Below are positions 16,069 to 24,807 of a DNA stretch of 64,000 nt, piece after piece. Source of the stretch: CAVZCK01 sp963798805 (GTDB taxonomy: Bacteria; Pseudomonadota; Alphaproteobacteria; Rhizobiales; Rhodomicrobiaceae); assembly GCA_963798805.1 (NCBI GenBank), contig CAWCVC010000015.1:186001-250000 (forward strand), given 5' to 3'. Position numbers and translations under genes: made by a program. The notes below the pieces were generated by a model. The model ran no database searches, was not told the origin of the DNA, and saw nothing but the letters and a program-made list of their open reading frames with translations. Position 1 is the stretch's first letter; each line of letters begins with the position of its first letter.

Positions 16069-18929
16069 CGTCAAAGTCCCCCAAACCTGCGGCGCATGGC
16101 CGTCCCTTCATTCCGGGATCGCATCTCGACCGGCGGCAGGCCCTGAAGCTGCTCGCCGGCAGCATGGCGCTCGCATTGAACTCGTGCGGGCGGCCGAAGG
16201 AAGAGATCGTTCCCTATGTCGACATGCCGGAGCGCGTGACGCCCGGCGTGCCGCTGCAATTCGCGACGGCTCTGCCGCTCGGCGGCTATGCGCGCGGCGT
16301 GCTCGTCACTTCCCATGAGGGGCGTCCCACCAAGATCGAAGGCAATCCGCGTCACCCGGCGAGTCTCGGTGCGTCGGATGTGTTCGCCCAGGCCGCGGTG
16401 ATGTCGCTCTACGAGCCGGACCGCTCCGCGGCGGTCCACAACAGTGATGGCCTTTCGTCATGGGACGCCTTCACCGGGGCGCTGCAGGCGCAGATGCAGC
16501 AGGAAAAGGGAAGAAACGGCTCAGGCTTGCGGATTCTCACCGGCTGTGTCACCTCGCCGACCCTGATCCGCCAGTTGCAGGCTCTCAGCAAGGACTTTCC
16601 CGAGGCGCGTTGGCACCGCTACGAGCCGGTGAACGACGATGCAGCGCTTGCCGGCGCGGAGCAGGCATTCGGCCGCAGACTGACCGCCATACCGCGCATC
16701 GCCGACGCGGCGGTCATCCTGACCCTCGATGCCGACCCGCTCGGTCCCGGCCCGGAGCAGATCAGGCTCGGCAACGAGTTCTCCCGCGTCCGGCAGCCGA
16801 CACGGTCCACCGACAGCTTCCTGCGGCTCTATGCGGTGGAGTCCTGCTGGCGGCCGACCGGCGCGAATGCGGATGAGCGTCTGGCGCTGCGCCCGGATCT
16901 CATGCGCAATGTCGCCCTCAACGTCGCGAGCCGGTTTGGCGGCGAGAGCACCGGGGGCGAGTTGCCGGCCGAGGCGCAGCGCTTCGTCAAGGCCGTGGCG
17001 GACGATCTCATGCGCAATAGCGGCAGGGCCATTGTCCTCGCCGGGCGCAGCCAGCCGCCGGAGATCCACGCGCTCTGCCACTGGATCAATGCGCAGCTCA
17101 AAGCGCCGGTCGACCTGATCGAACCGGTTGATCCGGTGAACCACGGCAGCGCCGAATCGCTCAAGACGCTCACGGACGATATGCATGCGGACCGGGTTCA
17201 GACCCTGCTCGTCATCGATAGCAATCCCGTCCATGCAGCGCCGGGCGAACTAGCCTTCGGCGACGCCATGACACGCGTTCCGTTCACGGCGCATCTCGGT
17301 CTCTATGACGATGAGACGGCAGCCCGCTGTGAGTGGCACCTGCCGCTGTCGCACGAATTGGAAAGCTGGTCCGACCTTCGCGCATTCGATGGCACGGCAA
17401 GCGTCGTGCAGCCGCTGATCCAGCCGCTCTACGATACGCGGACGGCGCATCACCTGATCGGACTGCTGCAAGGCCAGCTTTCTCTATCGCCGCATCAGGC
17501 GGTTCAGGAGACATGGCATACAGGCGATAGCTCGGATTTCGACAAGACGTGGCGGCGCTATCTCCATGATGGACTGATCGCCGATACGGCGCAGAAGCCG
17601 GTTGCGCCGCCGCAGGCAAAGCGCCCGGATGTGCAGCCTGCCGAGGCGGCAAGCGGGCTCATCCTTGCGCTCGCGCCCGACCCTTCGATCTGGGACGGCG
17701 GGCGGTTCAGCAACAATGCCTGGCTGCAGGAATGTCCGAAACCGGTCACCAAGGAAGTCTGGGGCAATTCGCTCGATATCTCGCCGAAGGACGCGGCGGC
17801 CCACGGCATCACGGACGGCGATCTGGTCAAGCTTTCGCGTGGAAATATCAGCGTCGAGGCTCCGGCTCACATTCAGGAGGGACAGGCGGAGGGCGCCGTC
17901 GCCGCAACGCTTGGCTACGGGCGCAGCCGGGTCGGAGCGATCGGGAACAGCATCGGCTTCGATGTCTATTCGCTGCAGACGCCCGAGGCCCTCTGGACCG
18001 TGAGCGGCATCCATATCGAAGGTACGGGACGCCGCCGTGAGATGCTGACAACGCAGCATCAATTCACGCTCGATGGCGAGCAGGAGGACATTCTGCGCAC
18101 CCTCGCCATTCAGAACTATCCGCATGGCAAGGTCAGCGCACCTGAACGCGGCGAGGAGCTTCCCACATTGCTGCCGAAATGGCCCTATGACACCTATAGC
18201 TGGGCCATGGTGATCGACACCTCGGTCTGCATCGGCTGCAATGCCTGCGTCATCGCCTGCCAGTCGGAGAACAACATCCCGGTCGTAGGGCCTGACGAGG
18301 TCAGCGTCGGCCGCATCATGCACTGGCTGCGCATCGACACCTATTTCATTCGCGGCCGGGAGAAGCCGCCGGGCTTCCAGCCGGTGCCATGCATGCATTG
18401 CGAGCAGGCGCCATGCGAGCCGGTTTGTCCGGTTGCGGCCTCCGTGCACGACAGCGAAGGCCTCAATGTGCAGGTCTATAACCGCTGCGTCGGAACCCGG
18501 TTCTGCCAGTCGAACTGTCCGTACAAGGTGCGCCGCTTCAATTTCTTCGGTTACGCGGACGGCCAGGCCTACGCCAATCTGGATGCGGACGTGGTGCAGG
18601 CGCACTTCAATCCGGACGTCACCGTCCGCGCGCGCGGCGTGATGGAGAAGTGCACGTACTGCGTCCAGCGCATCAGCCGCGCACGCAAGACCGCCGAGGA
18701 GGTCGACCGCCCGATCCCGGAGGGCGGGGTGGTGACCGCCTGTCAGGGCGCCTGTCCGACGCGGGCTATCAGCTTCGGCAATCTGAATAACAGGGATTCG
18801 GCGGTCAATAGGCTGAGGCAGGAGCCGCACCACTACGCGATGCTCGGACATCTCGGCACTCGCCCGCGGACGACCTATCTCGCCCGTCTCGGCAATCCCA
18901 ACCCTGCTCTGAATGGTGAGGAATCATGA
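16065..18929 (+). CDS. actB: alternative complex III iron-sulfur/molybdopterin-like subunit ActB
   Basis: A 954-residue protein. The N-terminus has DRRQALKLLAGSMALALNSC, a Tat-like signal ending in a possible lipobox Cys. Residues about 40-700 resemble a molybdopterin oxidoreductase fold, which in characterised ACIII complexes has lost the cofactor. The C-terminal ~230 residues carry four ferredoxin-type Cys clusters: CIGCNACVIACQSENN, CMHCEQAPCEPVCPVAAS, RCVGTRFCQSNCPYKVRRF and CTYCVQRI with CQGACPTRAI. It is the electron wire between the quinol site and the heme subunits, on the periplasmic side. ATG at 16065 overlaps the actA stop. The codons before it, from 16047, are not family-like. Confidence 0.92.
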   Translation: MTSKSPKPAAHGRPFIPGSHLDRRQALKLLAGSMALALNSCGRPKEEIVPYVDMPERVTPGVPLQFATALPLGGYARGVLVTSHEGRPTKIEGNPRHPASLGASDVFAQAAVMSLYEPDRSAAVHNSDGLSSWDAFTGALQAQMQQEKGRNGSGLRILTGCVTSPTLIRQLQALSKDFPEARWHRYEPVNDDAALAGAEQAFGRRLTAIPRIADAAVILTLDADPLGPGPEQIRLGNEFSRVRQPTRSTDSFLRLYAVESCWRPTGANADERLALRPDLMRNVALNVASRFGGESTGGELPAEAQRFVKAVADDLMRNSGRAIVLAGRSQPPEIHALCHWINAQLKAPVDLIEPVDPVNHGSAESLKTLTDDMHADRVQTLLVIDSNPVHAAPGELAFGDAMTRVPFTAHLGLYDDETAARCEWHLPLSHELESWSDLRAFDGTASVVQPLIQPLYDTRTAHHLIGLLQGQLSLSPHQAVQETWHTGDSSDFDKTWRRYLHDGLIADTAQKPVAPPQAKRPDVQPAEAASGLILALAPDPSIWDGGRFSNNAWLQECPKPVTKEVWGNSLDISPKDAAAHGITDGDLVKLSRGNISVEAPAHIQEGQAEGAVAATLGYGRSRVGAIGNSIGFDVYSLQTPEALWTVSGIHIEGTGRRREMLTTQHQFTLDGEQEDILRTLAIQNYPHGKVSAPERGEELPTLLPKWPYDTYSWAMVIDTSVCIGCNACVIACQSENNIPVVGPDEVSVGRIMHWLRIDTYFIRGREKPPGFQPVPCMHCEQAPCEPVCPVAASVHDSEGLNVQVYNRCVGTRFCQSNCPYKVRRFNFFGYADGQAYANLDADVVQAHFNPDVTVRARGVMEKCTYCVQRISRARKTAEEVDRPIPEGGVVTACQGACPTRAISFGNLNNRDSAVNRLRQEPHHYAMLGHLGTRPRTTYLARLGNPNPALNGEES

Positions 18930-20302
18930 CCGTTACCGAGCAGAGCGTGCCGGCGAGCGCCGAGCGCTGGACATTGCCGCAGGGGCGGTCATTCCAGGCC
19001 GTGACCGATCTTGTGACCGCGCCACTACTCGACCGTGGCCGATGGACGTGGAGGCTCTGGTGGCTTTGCCTCGGCATCAGCGGACTGCTGACGATCCTGA
19101 TGGCGGTGTCGGCGTCCTGGCTCTTTGCAAACGGTGTCGGCGTATGGGGCAACAACACCACCGTGGTCTGGGGATTTCCGATCGCCAACTATGTGTGGTG
19201 GATCGGTATCGGCAACGCCGGAACGCTGATTTCCTCGATGCTGCTACTGCTCAGGCAGCATTGGCGTGCCTCGATCAACCGTTTCGCCGAGGCCATGACG
19301 CTGTTCGCCGCCGGGATTGCCGGGCTGTTTCCGATCATGCATCTCGGCCGGCCGCTCTATTTCTATTGGCTCATGCCCTATCCCAATACGATGGCGGTCT
19401 GGCCGCAGTGGCGCAGCGCGCTGATCTGGGACTTCTGGGCGATTCTCAGCTATATCCTGTTTTCGATCCTGTTCTGGTATGTCGGGCTGCTTCCCGACCT
19501 CGCCGCCATCCGCGACCGCGCCCGGCACGGGATGTCGCGCGCGCTGTTCGGCGCCTTCGCCCTGGGCTGGCGCGGCTCGGCCCGCCACTGGCATGCCTTC
19601 CGTGTCTATCACACTACCATGGCCTGCCTTGGCGTACCGCTGGTCGTCTCTCTGCACAGCGTTGTCGGCCTCGATTTCGCTGCCAGCCTGATGCCGGGCT
19701 GGTCCGAAACGATCTACCCGCCCTATTTCGTTGTTGGCGCGATGTATTCGGGCTTCACCATGGTCATCGTGCTGACCGCGGCAGTGCGTTGGGGGTTCGG
19801 CCTTCAGTCCCTGATTACGGTCGACCACTTCGAGGTCATGGCGAAGATTCTGCTCGCCGCGTCGATCATCATGCTGCTCTCCTACGCGACGGAGTGGTTT
19901 GCCGCCTGGTATATCGGCGAGCCCGCCGAGCGCGAACTGGTCGTCTACCAGTTCACTGGCCACTATGCGTTTTTCTACTATGCCATGCTGTTCTGCAATT
20001 GCATCGTCGCGCACGCCTTCTGGTTTCGCGCGCTGCGCCGGAATATCGCCGTCGTCGTCACCATCGCCATCATCATCAACATCGGCATGTGGCTCGAGCG
20101 CATCAACATCGTCTGGATGACGCTCTCCCATTCCTACGCCGTCAGCATGTGGCGGATCTTCATTCCCACGTTCTGGGACTACTCGCTGATGTTCGGCTCG
20201 CTCGGCTTTTTCGCGCTGCTTTACCTCATCATGTGCCGACTGGTCCCGGTCGTCTCGATGCATGAGACGCGCCGTCTCTTGTCGGCGGAGGCGGAACAAT
20301 GA
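18926..20302 (+). CDS. actC: alternative complex III membrane subunit ActC (NrfD-like)
   Basis: A 458-residue polytopic protein of the NrfD/PsrC family with about ten hydrophobic helices. Recognisable segments are WWIGIGNAGTLISSMLLLLR, LGRPLYFYWLMPYPNTMAVW, FRVYHTTMACLGVPLVVSLH and WLERINIVWMTLSHSY. ActC carries the quinol-binding site near the periplasmic face beside ActB. The His and aromatic residues of the central helices are conserved as far as can be seen by eye. ATG overlaps the actB stop by four bases (ATGA), and its own stop overlaps actD in the same way. Confidence 0.93.
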   Translation: MTVTEQSVPASAERWTLPQGRSFQAVTDLVTAPLLDRGRWTWRLWWLCLGISGLLTILMAVSASWLFANGVGVWGNNTTVVWGFPIANYVWWIGIGNAGTLISSMLLLLRQHWRASINRFAEAMTLFAAGIAGLFPIMHLGRPLYFYWLMPYPNTMAVWPQWRSALIWDFWAILSYILFSILFWYVGLLPDLAAIRDRARHGMSRALFGAFALGWRGSARHWHAFRVYHTTMACLGVPLVVSLHSVVGLDFAASLMPGWSETIYPPYFVVGAMYSGFTMVIVLTAAVRWGFGLQSLITVDHFEVMAKILLAASIIMLLSYATEWFAAWYIGEPAERELVVYQFTGHYAFFYYAMLFCNCIVAHAFWFRALRRNIAVVVTIAIIINIGMWLERINIVWMTLSHSYAVSMWRIFIPTFWDYSLMFGSLGFFALLYLIMCRLVPVVSMHETRRLLSAEAEQ

Positions 20303-20823
20303 CCGCGATGCTCGTCGCCGAATTCCGGGACCCCGAAACCATGCTGCGGACGGCGCGCCGAGCCAAGGCGCTCGGCCATCAGCTCATTGATGCGTTCACG
20401 CCGTTCCCGATCGAGGGAATGCCGGAGCTTCTGGACGCGACCTCCACCCGCCTGCGCGTGGTGATGTTTTTTGGCGGCATGGCCTTCGCGGCGACGGCCT
20501 ATGGCATCGAAGTGTGGAGCGCGATCTTCAACTACCCGATCAACAGCGGCGGGCGGCCCCTGAACTCCTGGCCGGTTTTCATGTTTTTCCCCTTCGCTAT
20601 CGGCATCTTCGGCGCGGCGTTCTTCGGCATGATCGGCCTCCTGGTCCAGTGCGGACTACCGAGCCTGTACCACCCGCTGTTCGACATCGAGGGCTTCGAG
20701 CGAGCCACCCAGGACCGCTTCATGCTCACCGTGAAAGCGCCGGACGGCGAAAACGACAAGCTTGAGGCGGCCCGGTGGCTGAGACAGGCCGGGGCTGGGA
20801 CAGTCTGGGAACTGGAGCCGTGA
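20299..20823 (+). CDS. actD: alternative complex III subunit ActD (DUF3341)
   Basis: A 174-residue protein with two transmembrane segments (RVVMFFGGMAFAATAYGIEV, SWPVFMFFPFAIGIFGAAFF), preceded by FTPFPIEGMPELLDATSTRL and followed by LYHPLFDIEGFERATQDRFM. This is the DUF3341 pattern of ActD, a structural membrane subunit without cofactors that packs against ActC/ActF. The start overlaps actC by ATGA. The stop overlaps the GTG start of actE (GTGA at 20820-20823). Confidence 0.92.
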   Translation: MTAMLVAEFRDPETMLRTARRAKALGHQLIDAFTPFPIEGMPELLDATSTRLRVVMFFGGMAFAATAYGIEVWSAIFNYPINSGGRPLNSWPVFMFFPFAIGIFGAAFFGMIGLLVQCGLPSLYHPLFDIEGFERATQDRFMLTVKAPDGENDKLEAARWLRQAGAGTVWELEP

Positions 20824-21344
20824 AGCTGGGGTTGGCGATATCGATGTGTCTTGCGGTCACCACGGCCGGTTGCGGACTGAGCATGACGCAGCAGCGAAAG
20901 TTCAAGCCCTATGAGCCTACGACGGTCTGGAAGGACGGTACCTCGGCGCGACCGCTTCCCGACGGTGTCGTTGCGCAGGGCGATCTCGCGCGGGACGAGG
21001 TTGCGGAGAATCCGCCGCCGGCGACCGCGGCGCTCCTGGAGCGCGGCCGCGAGCGCTTCGGCATCTACTGCGCGCCGTGTCACGGGCTTTCCGGCTATGG
21101 CGACGGCATAATCGTTAAGCACGGGTTCCCGGCTCCGCCGTCCTACCACTTGGCGAGGCTGCGTTCCGCGCCCGGACAGGAACTGTACGATGCGATTAAA
21201 GACGGCTACGGCGTCATGTACTCCTATGCCGCACGCGTCGAGCCACGCGACCGCTGGGCGATCGTCGCCTATATCCGTGCACTGCAATTGTCCCAGGACG
21301 CGAAGCTGGCGGACGTCCCCGAAGCTCGGGAGAAGCTGCAATGA
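20820..21344 (+). CDS. actE: alternative complex III monoheme cytochrome c subunit ActE
   Basis: A 174-residue lipoprotein. The signal (LGLAISMCLAVTTAGCGLSM) ends in a lipobox with Cys, so the protein is lipid-anchored on the periplasmic side. The heme c motif is YCAPCHGLSGYGDG, and a methionine later (DGYGVMYSYAARV) is the likely sixth ligand. GTG at 20820 is chosen as start because it overlaps the actD stop and immediately precedes the signal peptide; 15 in-frame codons further upstream lie within actD and lack signal character. ActE is the mobile-facing heme subunit of ACIII. Confidence 0.9.
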   Translation: MKLGLAISMCLAVTTAGCGLSMTQQRKFKPYEPTTVWKDGTSARPLPDGVVAQGDLARDEVAENPPPATAALLERGRERFGIYCAPCHGLSGYGDGIIVKHGFPAPPSYHLARLRSAPGQELYDAIKDGYGVMYSYAARVEPRDRWAIVAYIRALQLSQDAKLADVPEAREKLQ

Positions 21345-22570
21345 CCGCACGCGTGCTTTTCGACCGTCTTTCGATCTGGCTCGCTCTGCTGGCCACCGCT
21401 CTCTCCGGATACCTCCTGTCCAGGAACCGGCTCGGCTTAATGATGGCGACGAATGGCGGATCGGTCTCTGGTGTAGCCGTCGCCGGGAGCCGGGAGCAAT
21501 CCTCTGGCCGGGCGCCGGAACCGCTGCAATCCGATCCGCGGCGTCCTCTAATGGTCGGCGTGCTCGGCCTCGCCGGGATGGTGATCTTCCTGATCTTCGC
21601 CCCGAGGGCGGCCGCGGGAGGCTGGCTCGTCGCATTTCTATTCTGGAGTAGTATCTCGATCGGCAGCGTCACCGCGATGATGATTCATGCGCTCACCGGC
21701 GGCCGATGGGGCTGGCGTTTCAACGCCGTGTTCATGCCCAGCGCCGCGACGGTGCCGCTGATGGCGCTGCTGTTCGCGCCCGTGCTCGCAGCCTTGCCTG
21801 CGTTCTACGGCTGGGCATTGGGCTCGGGGTCCGTGGAACCGGACGTGTCGCAATTTTATCTGAACGCGCCCTATTTTATCGGCCGCTCGCTGATCGCTTT
21901 TTTCGGTTGGAGCCTGCTCGCCTACACGCTGCCGCGCCTCACAGGATGGGCGGCAGTCTTGACCGCCGCTATCGGGCTGGTCTTCCATGGCCTCATCATC
22001 GGCCTCATCGGCGTCGACTGGATCCTGTCGCTCGAACCCCCATTCATATCCACTTCATTCGGCGCGAGCCTTGCAGTCACGCAGCTTGCGGCAGCCTTGG
22101 CCTGGGCGCTGATCGCCTCGCCCGACCGAGAGGAGGATACTGGGCTCGGCGATCTCGCCGGTCTGCTGCTAGCCACGCTGCTGGGGCTGACCTACATCAA
22201 CTTCATGGCCCTGCTCATTATCTGGTACGGCGATCTGCCGAACCGGGTGTTCTGGTTCGTGCAGCGCGATCACTGGCCTTGGATGCTTATCGCGGTACTC
22301 GCCTTTGTCGGCGGCTCGGTTATTCCGATCTTCTCGCTGTTCCTGGCTCGCGTACGCTATAGCGCGAGCTGGCTGCGGGTCGTCGGCATCATCGTGCTGG
22401 CGGGGATCGCGATTTATTACGTCTATCTGATCGCACCGCCCTTTGGCGTGCTGTCGATTGCCGCGGCGGTGGTGGCTCTCGTCGCAATCGGCGCGCTATC
22501 GGTCGCGCTCGTGGTCACGGGGTGGTCACGCGCCGGCTATGAGAAATGGAGGCACGCGGATGAGCGCTGA
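21341..22570 (+). CDS. actF: alternative complex III membrane subunit ActF
   Basis: A 409-residue polytopic protein, about ten hydrophobic helices, related to ActC/NrfD. Visible segments include VTAMMIHALTGGRWGWRFNA, the helix pair IGRSLIAFFGWSLLAYTLPR, WILSLEPPFISTSFGASLAV, TYINFMALLIIWYGDLPNRV and RDHWPWMLIAVLAFVGGSVI. The SLEP and WYGDLP motifs are characteristic of ActF. It is thought to form the second membrane half of ACIII and possibly a proton path. Its start overlaps actE (ATGA), and its end overlaps the next small gene by eleven bases, the only junction in the operon with a longer overlap. Confidence 0.92.
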   Translation: MTARVLFDRLSIWLALLATALSGYLLSRNRLGLMMATNGGSVSGVAVAGSREQSSGRAPEPLQSDPRRPLMVGVLGLAGMVIFLIFAPRAAAGGWLVAFLFWSSISIGSVTAMMIHALTGGRWGWRFNAVFMPSAATVPLMALLFAPVLAALPAFYGWALGSGSVEPDVSQFYLNAPYFIGRSLIAFFGWSLLAYTLPRLTGWAAVLTAAIGLVFHGLIIGLIGVDWILSLEPPFISTSFGASLAVTQLAAALAWALIASPDREEDTGLGDLAGLLLATLLGLTYINFMALLIIWYGDLPNRVFWFVQRDHWPWMLIAVLAFVGGSVIPIFSLFLARVRYSASWLRVVGIIVLAGIAIYYVYLIAPPFGVLSIAAAVVALVAIGALSVALVVTGWSRAGYEKWRHADER

Positions 22571-23084
22571 CTCCGCCATGCACGACGACTTGCCGCCCCC
22601 CGTCAGCGGCACGCGCGCGATCTTGTACGTGGCGGGCGGTATTCTCCTGCTGCTTGCGGCGTCGGTCGGCGTACTGATTGCCGTGTTTAGCTGGCAAGTC
22701 CCGAATGAGGAGCCCCAGGCTCCGCGTGTGTTCCCCGGGCCTCACGCGTTAGAGGACGAGACCACTGAGTTGAAAAACCTACGGGCGGAGCACGAAAAGC
22801 AGCTTGAGTCCTATGCCTGGGCCGACCGCAACAAGCAGAAAGTCGCTATTCCCATCGAACGGGCAATGCAGATCATCGCGAAGCGCGGGAAGGACGCCTA
22901 CGGACCGATCGAGCAGCAGGGCACTCCCGGGCAGTCTTCGGTGGGGCAAGGATCACAAGGCCGGAGTTCCTCGGCACAGCCGCAAGGGCAAGCGCCCGTT
23001 GAGCAGGCGCAGACCCAAGGCGCGCCAGCTCGGCCGCAAGGGCAGGGCGATAGGCATCCCACGGATCAGGGGAGCAAGCCATGA
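22560..23084 (+). CDS. small single-pass membrane protein with Gln-rich tail between actF and sco
   Basis: A 174-residue protein with one hydrophobic helix (RAILYVAGGILLLLAASVGV, about residues 18-44). A soluble portion follows with LRAEHEKQLESYAWADRNKQ and KVAIPIERAMQIIAKRGKDA, then a ~60-residue low-complexity Gln/Gly/Pro/Ala tail. The Tyr-x-Trp-xx-Arg ... IPIERAM segment occurs in uncharacterised proteins next to sco and caa3 oxidase genes elsewhere, so it is probably an assembly or linker factor of the ACIII-oxidase system; this is inferred from position. The ATG at 22560 is chosen because it overlaps the actF end. The Gln-rich tail is unusual and may be disordered and periplasmic. Confidence 0.7.
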   Translation: MSADSAMHDDLPPPVSGTRAILYVAGGILLLLAASVGVLIAVFSWQVPNEEPQAPRVFPGPHALEDETTELKNLRAEHEKQLESYAWADRNKQKVAIPIERAMQIIAKRGKDAYGPIEQQGTPGQSSVGQGSQGRSSSAQPQGQAPVEQAQTQGAPARPQGQGDRHPTDQGSKP

Positions 23085-23872
23085 GGGCAAGTGCCGTCAT
23101 CGCATTCTGCGCCATCCTCCTCGCCGGCACGCCGGCCGCTGCCGGCTTCAGCACCGCGGCTCTCGATGCGATCTCGGCGACCCCCAAACCGAATGCCCAG
23201 CTTCCCCTCGATTTGAACTTCGTCGATGAGCACGGCGCTCCCCGGACGCTCCGGCAGGCCCTCGGAAGTCGTCCGGCCGTGCTCGTCTTTGCCGACTATA
23301 CCTGCAAGACGTTGTGCGGCCCGATCCTTTCCTTCGCCGCGGCAGGGCTGTCAAAGGCCGGATTGCAGCCGGGCTCCGACTATCACCTCATCGTCATCGG
23401 CATCGATCCGAAGGACGGGCTGGACAGGGCCCGCGAAATGAAAGCGAGCCGGATCGGTAGCGGTACGCCGCTCGCCGCGGCGACCATCATGTTGACCGGC
23501 AAGGAGCCGGCGATCCGCGCCGCAACCGCGGCCGCGGGCTACCATTACGCCTACGATCCCGAGCACGATCAATACGCCCATCCGGCGGCGGCTTTCGTCG
23601 TTACCCCTAAGGGAAAGATCGCCCGCGTTCTCTCCGGCATCGGTCTCGCCGGGAGCGACCTTCGGCTGGCCCTGGTTGACGCAGGGCAGGGACGTATCGG
23701 CACACTCATCGATCAGATCCATCTGCTCTGCTACGGGTTCGACCCGACAAAGGGGATTTACACCGCCTCCATCGCGCGCTGGCTCGAATTCGGGGGCGTG
23801 CTGACCATGCTGCTCTTGGGAGGCGGCCTTGCTTTCATGGTTTTCGCCGGGCGAGGCGGCAGGCCGACATGA
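23081..23872 (+). CDS. sco: Sco1/SenC-type copper chaperone
   Basis: A 263-residue protein with a cleavable-type signal (VIAFCAILLAGTPAAAGFST). A thioredoxin-like domain has the copper-binding CxxxC (YTCKTLCGPI) and a later His in DQYAHPAAAFVVTPKG. There is also a C-terminal membrane helix (GGVLTMLLLGGGLAFMVFAG), which is not usual for Sco1 but is seen in those linked to caa3 operons. Sco delivers copper to the CuA site of oxidase subunit II, encoded by the very next gene. ATGA overlaps exist on both sides. Confidence 0.88.
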   Translation: MRASAVIAFCAILLAGTPAAAGFSTAALDAISATPKPNAQLPLDLNFVDEHGAPRTLRQALGSRPAVLVFADYTCKTLCGPILSFAAAGLSKAGLQPGSDYHLIVIGIDPKDGLDRAREMKASRIGSGTPLAAATIMLTGKEPAIRAATAAAGYHYAYDPEHDQYAHPAAAFVVTPKGKIARVLSGIGLAGSDLRLALVDAGQGRIGTLIDQIHLLCYGFDPTKGIYTASIARWLEFGGVLTMLLLGGGLAFMVFAGRGGRPT

Positions 23873-24807
23873 ACACGTCATTCGCGCCAGCGGCATCGCA
23901 ATATGCGGTCCGATGGGACCTCCTGTTCTTTGTGCTGGTCGCCGTGTCTGCCGTCATCATAATCCTGGTGCTGATCGCCACGGTCGGGTTCTCACTTCGC
24001 TTTCGCAAAGGGTCGACTGCAGACAGGAGAGAGCTTCCCGAGAGGCTTCACAATGAAATCGAGATCGGCTGGACCACGGCCACCGCCTTCACGTTCTTTT
24101 TCATCTTCTGGTGGGCGGCGGCGGTGCAGTTCGTGCATATCACGCCGCCGAAGCACGCCTTCCAGATTCACGTGCTGGGGAAGCAATGGATGTGGAAGAT
24201 CCAGCAGCCGAACGGCGCGCGTGAGATCAACACGCTGCACGCGCCGATCGGTCGTGAAGTCGAGCTCATTATGACCTCGGAGGACGTGATCCACAGCATG
24301 TTTCTGCCCGCCTTGCGGCTGAAGCAGGACGTGCTGCCCGGCCGCTATACCTATCTCTGGTTCGATGCCGACAAGCCGGGCACCTACCATCTTTATTGCG
24401 CGGAATTCTGCGGCACCGGTCACTCGCGCATGACCGGCAGCCTGGTGCTGATGAAACCGGACGATTATGCCCGCTGGTCCGAGGCGCAGCCGCAATCGGA
24501 GAACCTCGCAGGTGAAGGCGAGAAGCTGTTCCGCTCGCTTGGATGCTCCGGGTGCCATGCCCAAAGATCCAGCATCCACGCGCCGGACCTGGATGGCGTC
24601 TACGGTCACCGGGTCCAGCTCGCCGGCGGGCGTACCGTGGTCGCCGATGAAGCCTATCTCCGCGATTCCATCCTGCTTCCGCAAAAGGACGTGGTCGCCG
24701 GATTTGCGCCCATAATGCCGAGCTTCCGCGGCATCGTCAGCGACGATCAGCTTGTGAAGCTGATGGCCTATCTGAAATCCCTATCGAACAAAGGGGAACG
24801 GCAATGA
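23869..24807 (+). CDS. coxB: cytochrome c oxidase subunit II fused to cytochrome c (caa3 type)
   Basis: A 312-residue protein. Two membrane helices (LFFVLVAVSAVIIILVLIAT and FTFFFIFWWAAAVQFVHITP) are followed by a cupredoxin domain. The CuA ligands are seen in CAEFCGTGHSRM (two Cys, His, Met), with an upstream His in EDVIHSMFLPALRLKQDVLP. The C-terminal extension carries a heme c motif, SLGCSGCHAQ, and a late methionine in FAPIMPSFRG, making this a caa3-type subunit that can take electrons directly through its own heme. It follows the Sco gene by an ATGA overlap. Its length is typical of the fused form. Confidence 0.94.
   Translation: MNTSFAPAASQYAVRWDLLFFVLVAVSAVIIILVLIATVGFSLRFRKGSTADRRELPERLHNEIEIGWTTATAFTFFFIFWWAAAVQFVHITPPKHAFQIHVLGKQWMWKIQQPNGAREINTLHAPIGREVELIMTSEDVIHSMFLPALRLKQDVLPGRYTYLWFDADKPGTYHLYCAEFCGTGHSRMTGSLVLMKPDDYARWSEAQPQSENLAGEGEKLFRSLGCSGCHAQRSSIHAPDLDGVYGHRVQLAGGRTVVADEAYLRDSILLPQKDVVAGFAPIMPSFRGIVSDDQLVKLMAYLKSLSNKGERQ

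Noticed and set aside
17484..18851. A 455-codon minus-strand frame opposite actB
   Set aside because: Antisense of the ferredoxin-like part of ActB; no ribosome site, no family similarity.
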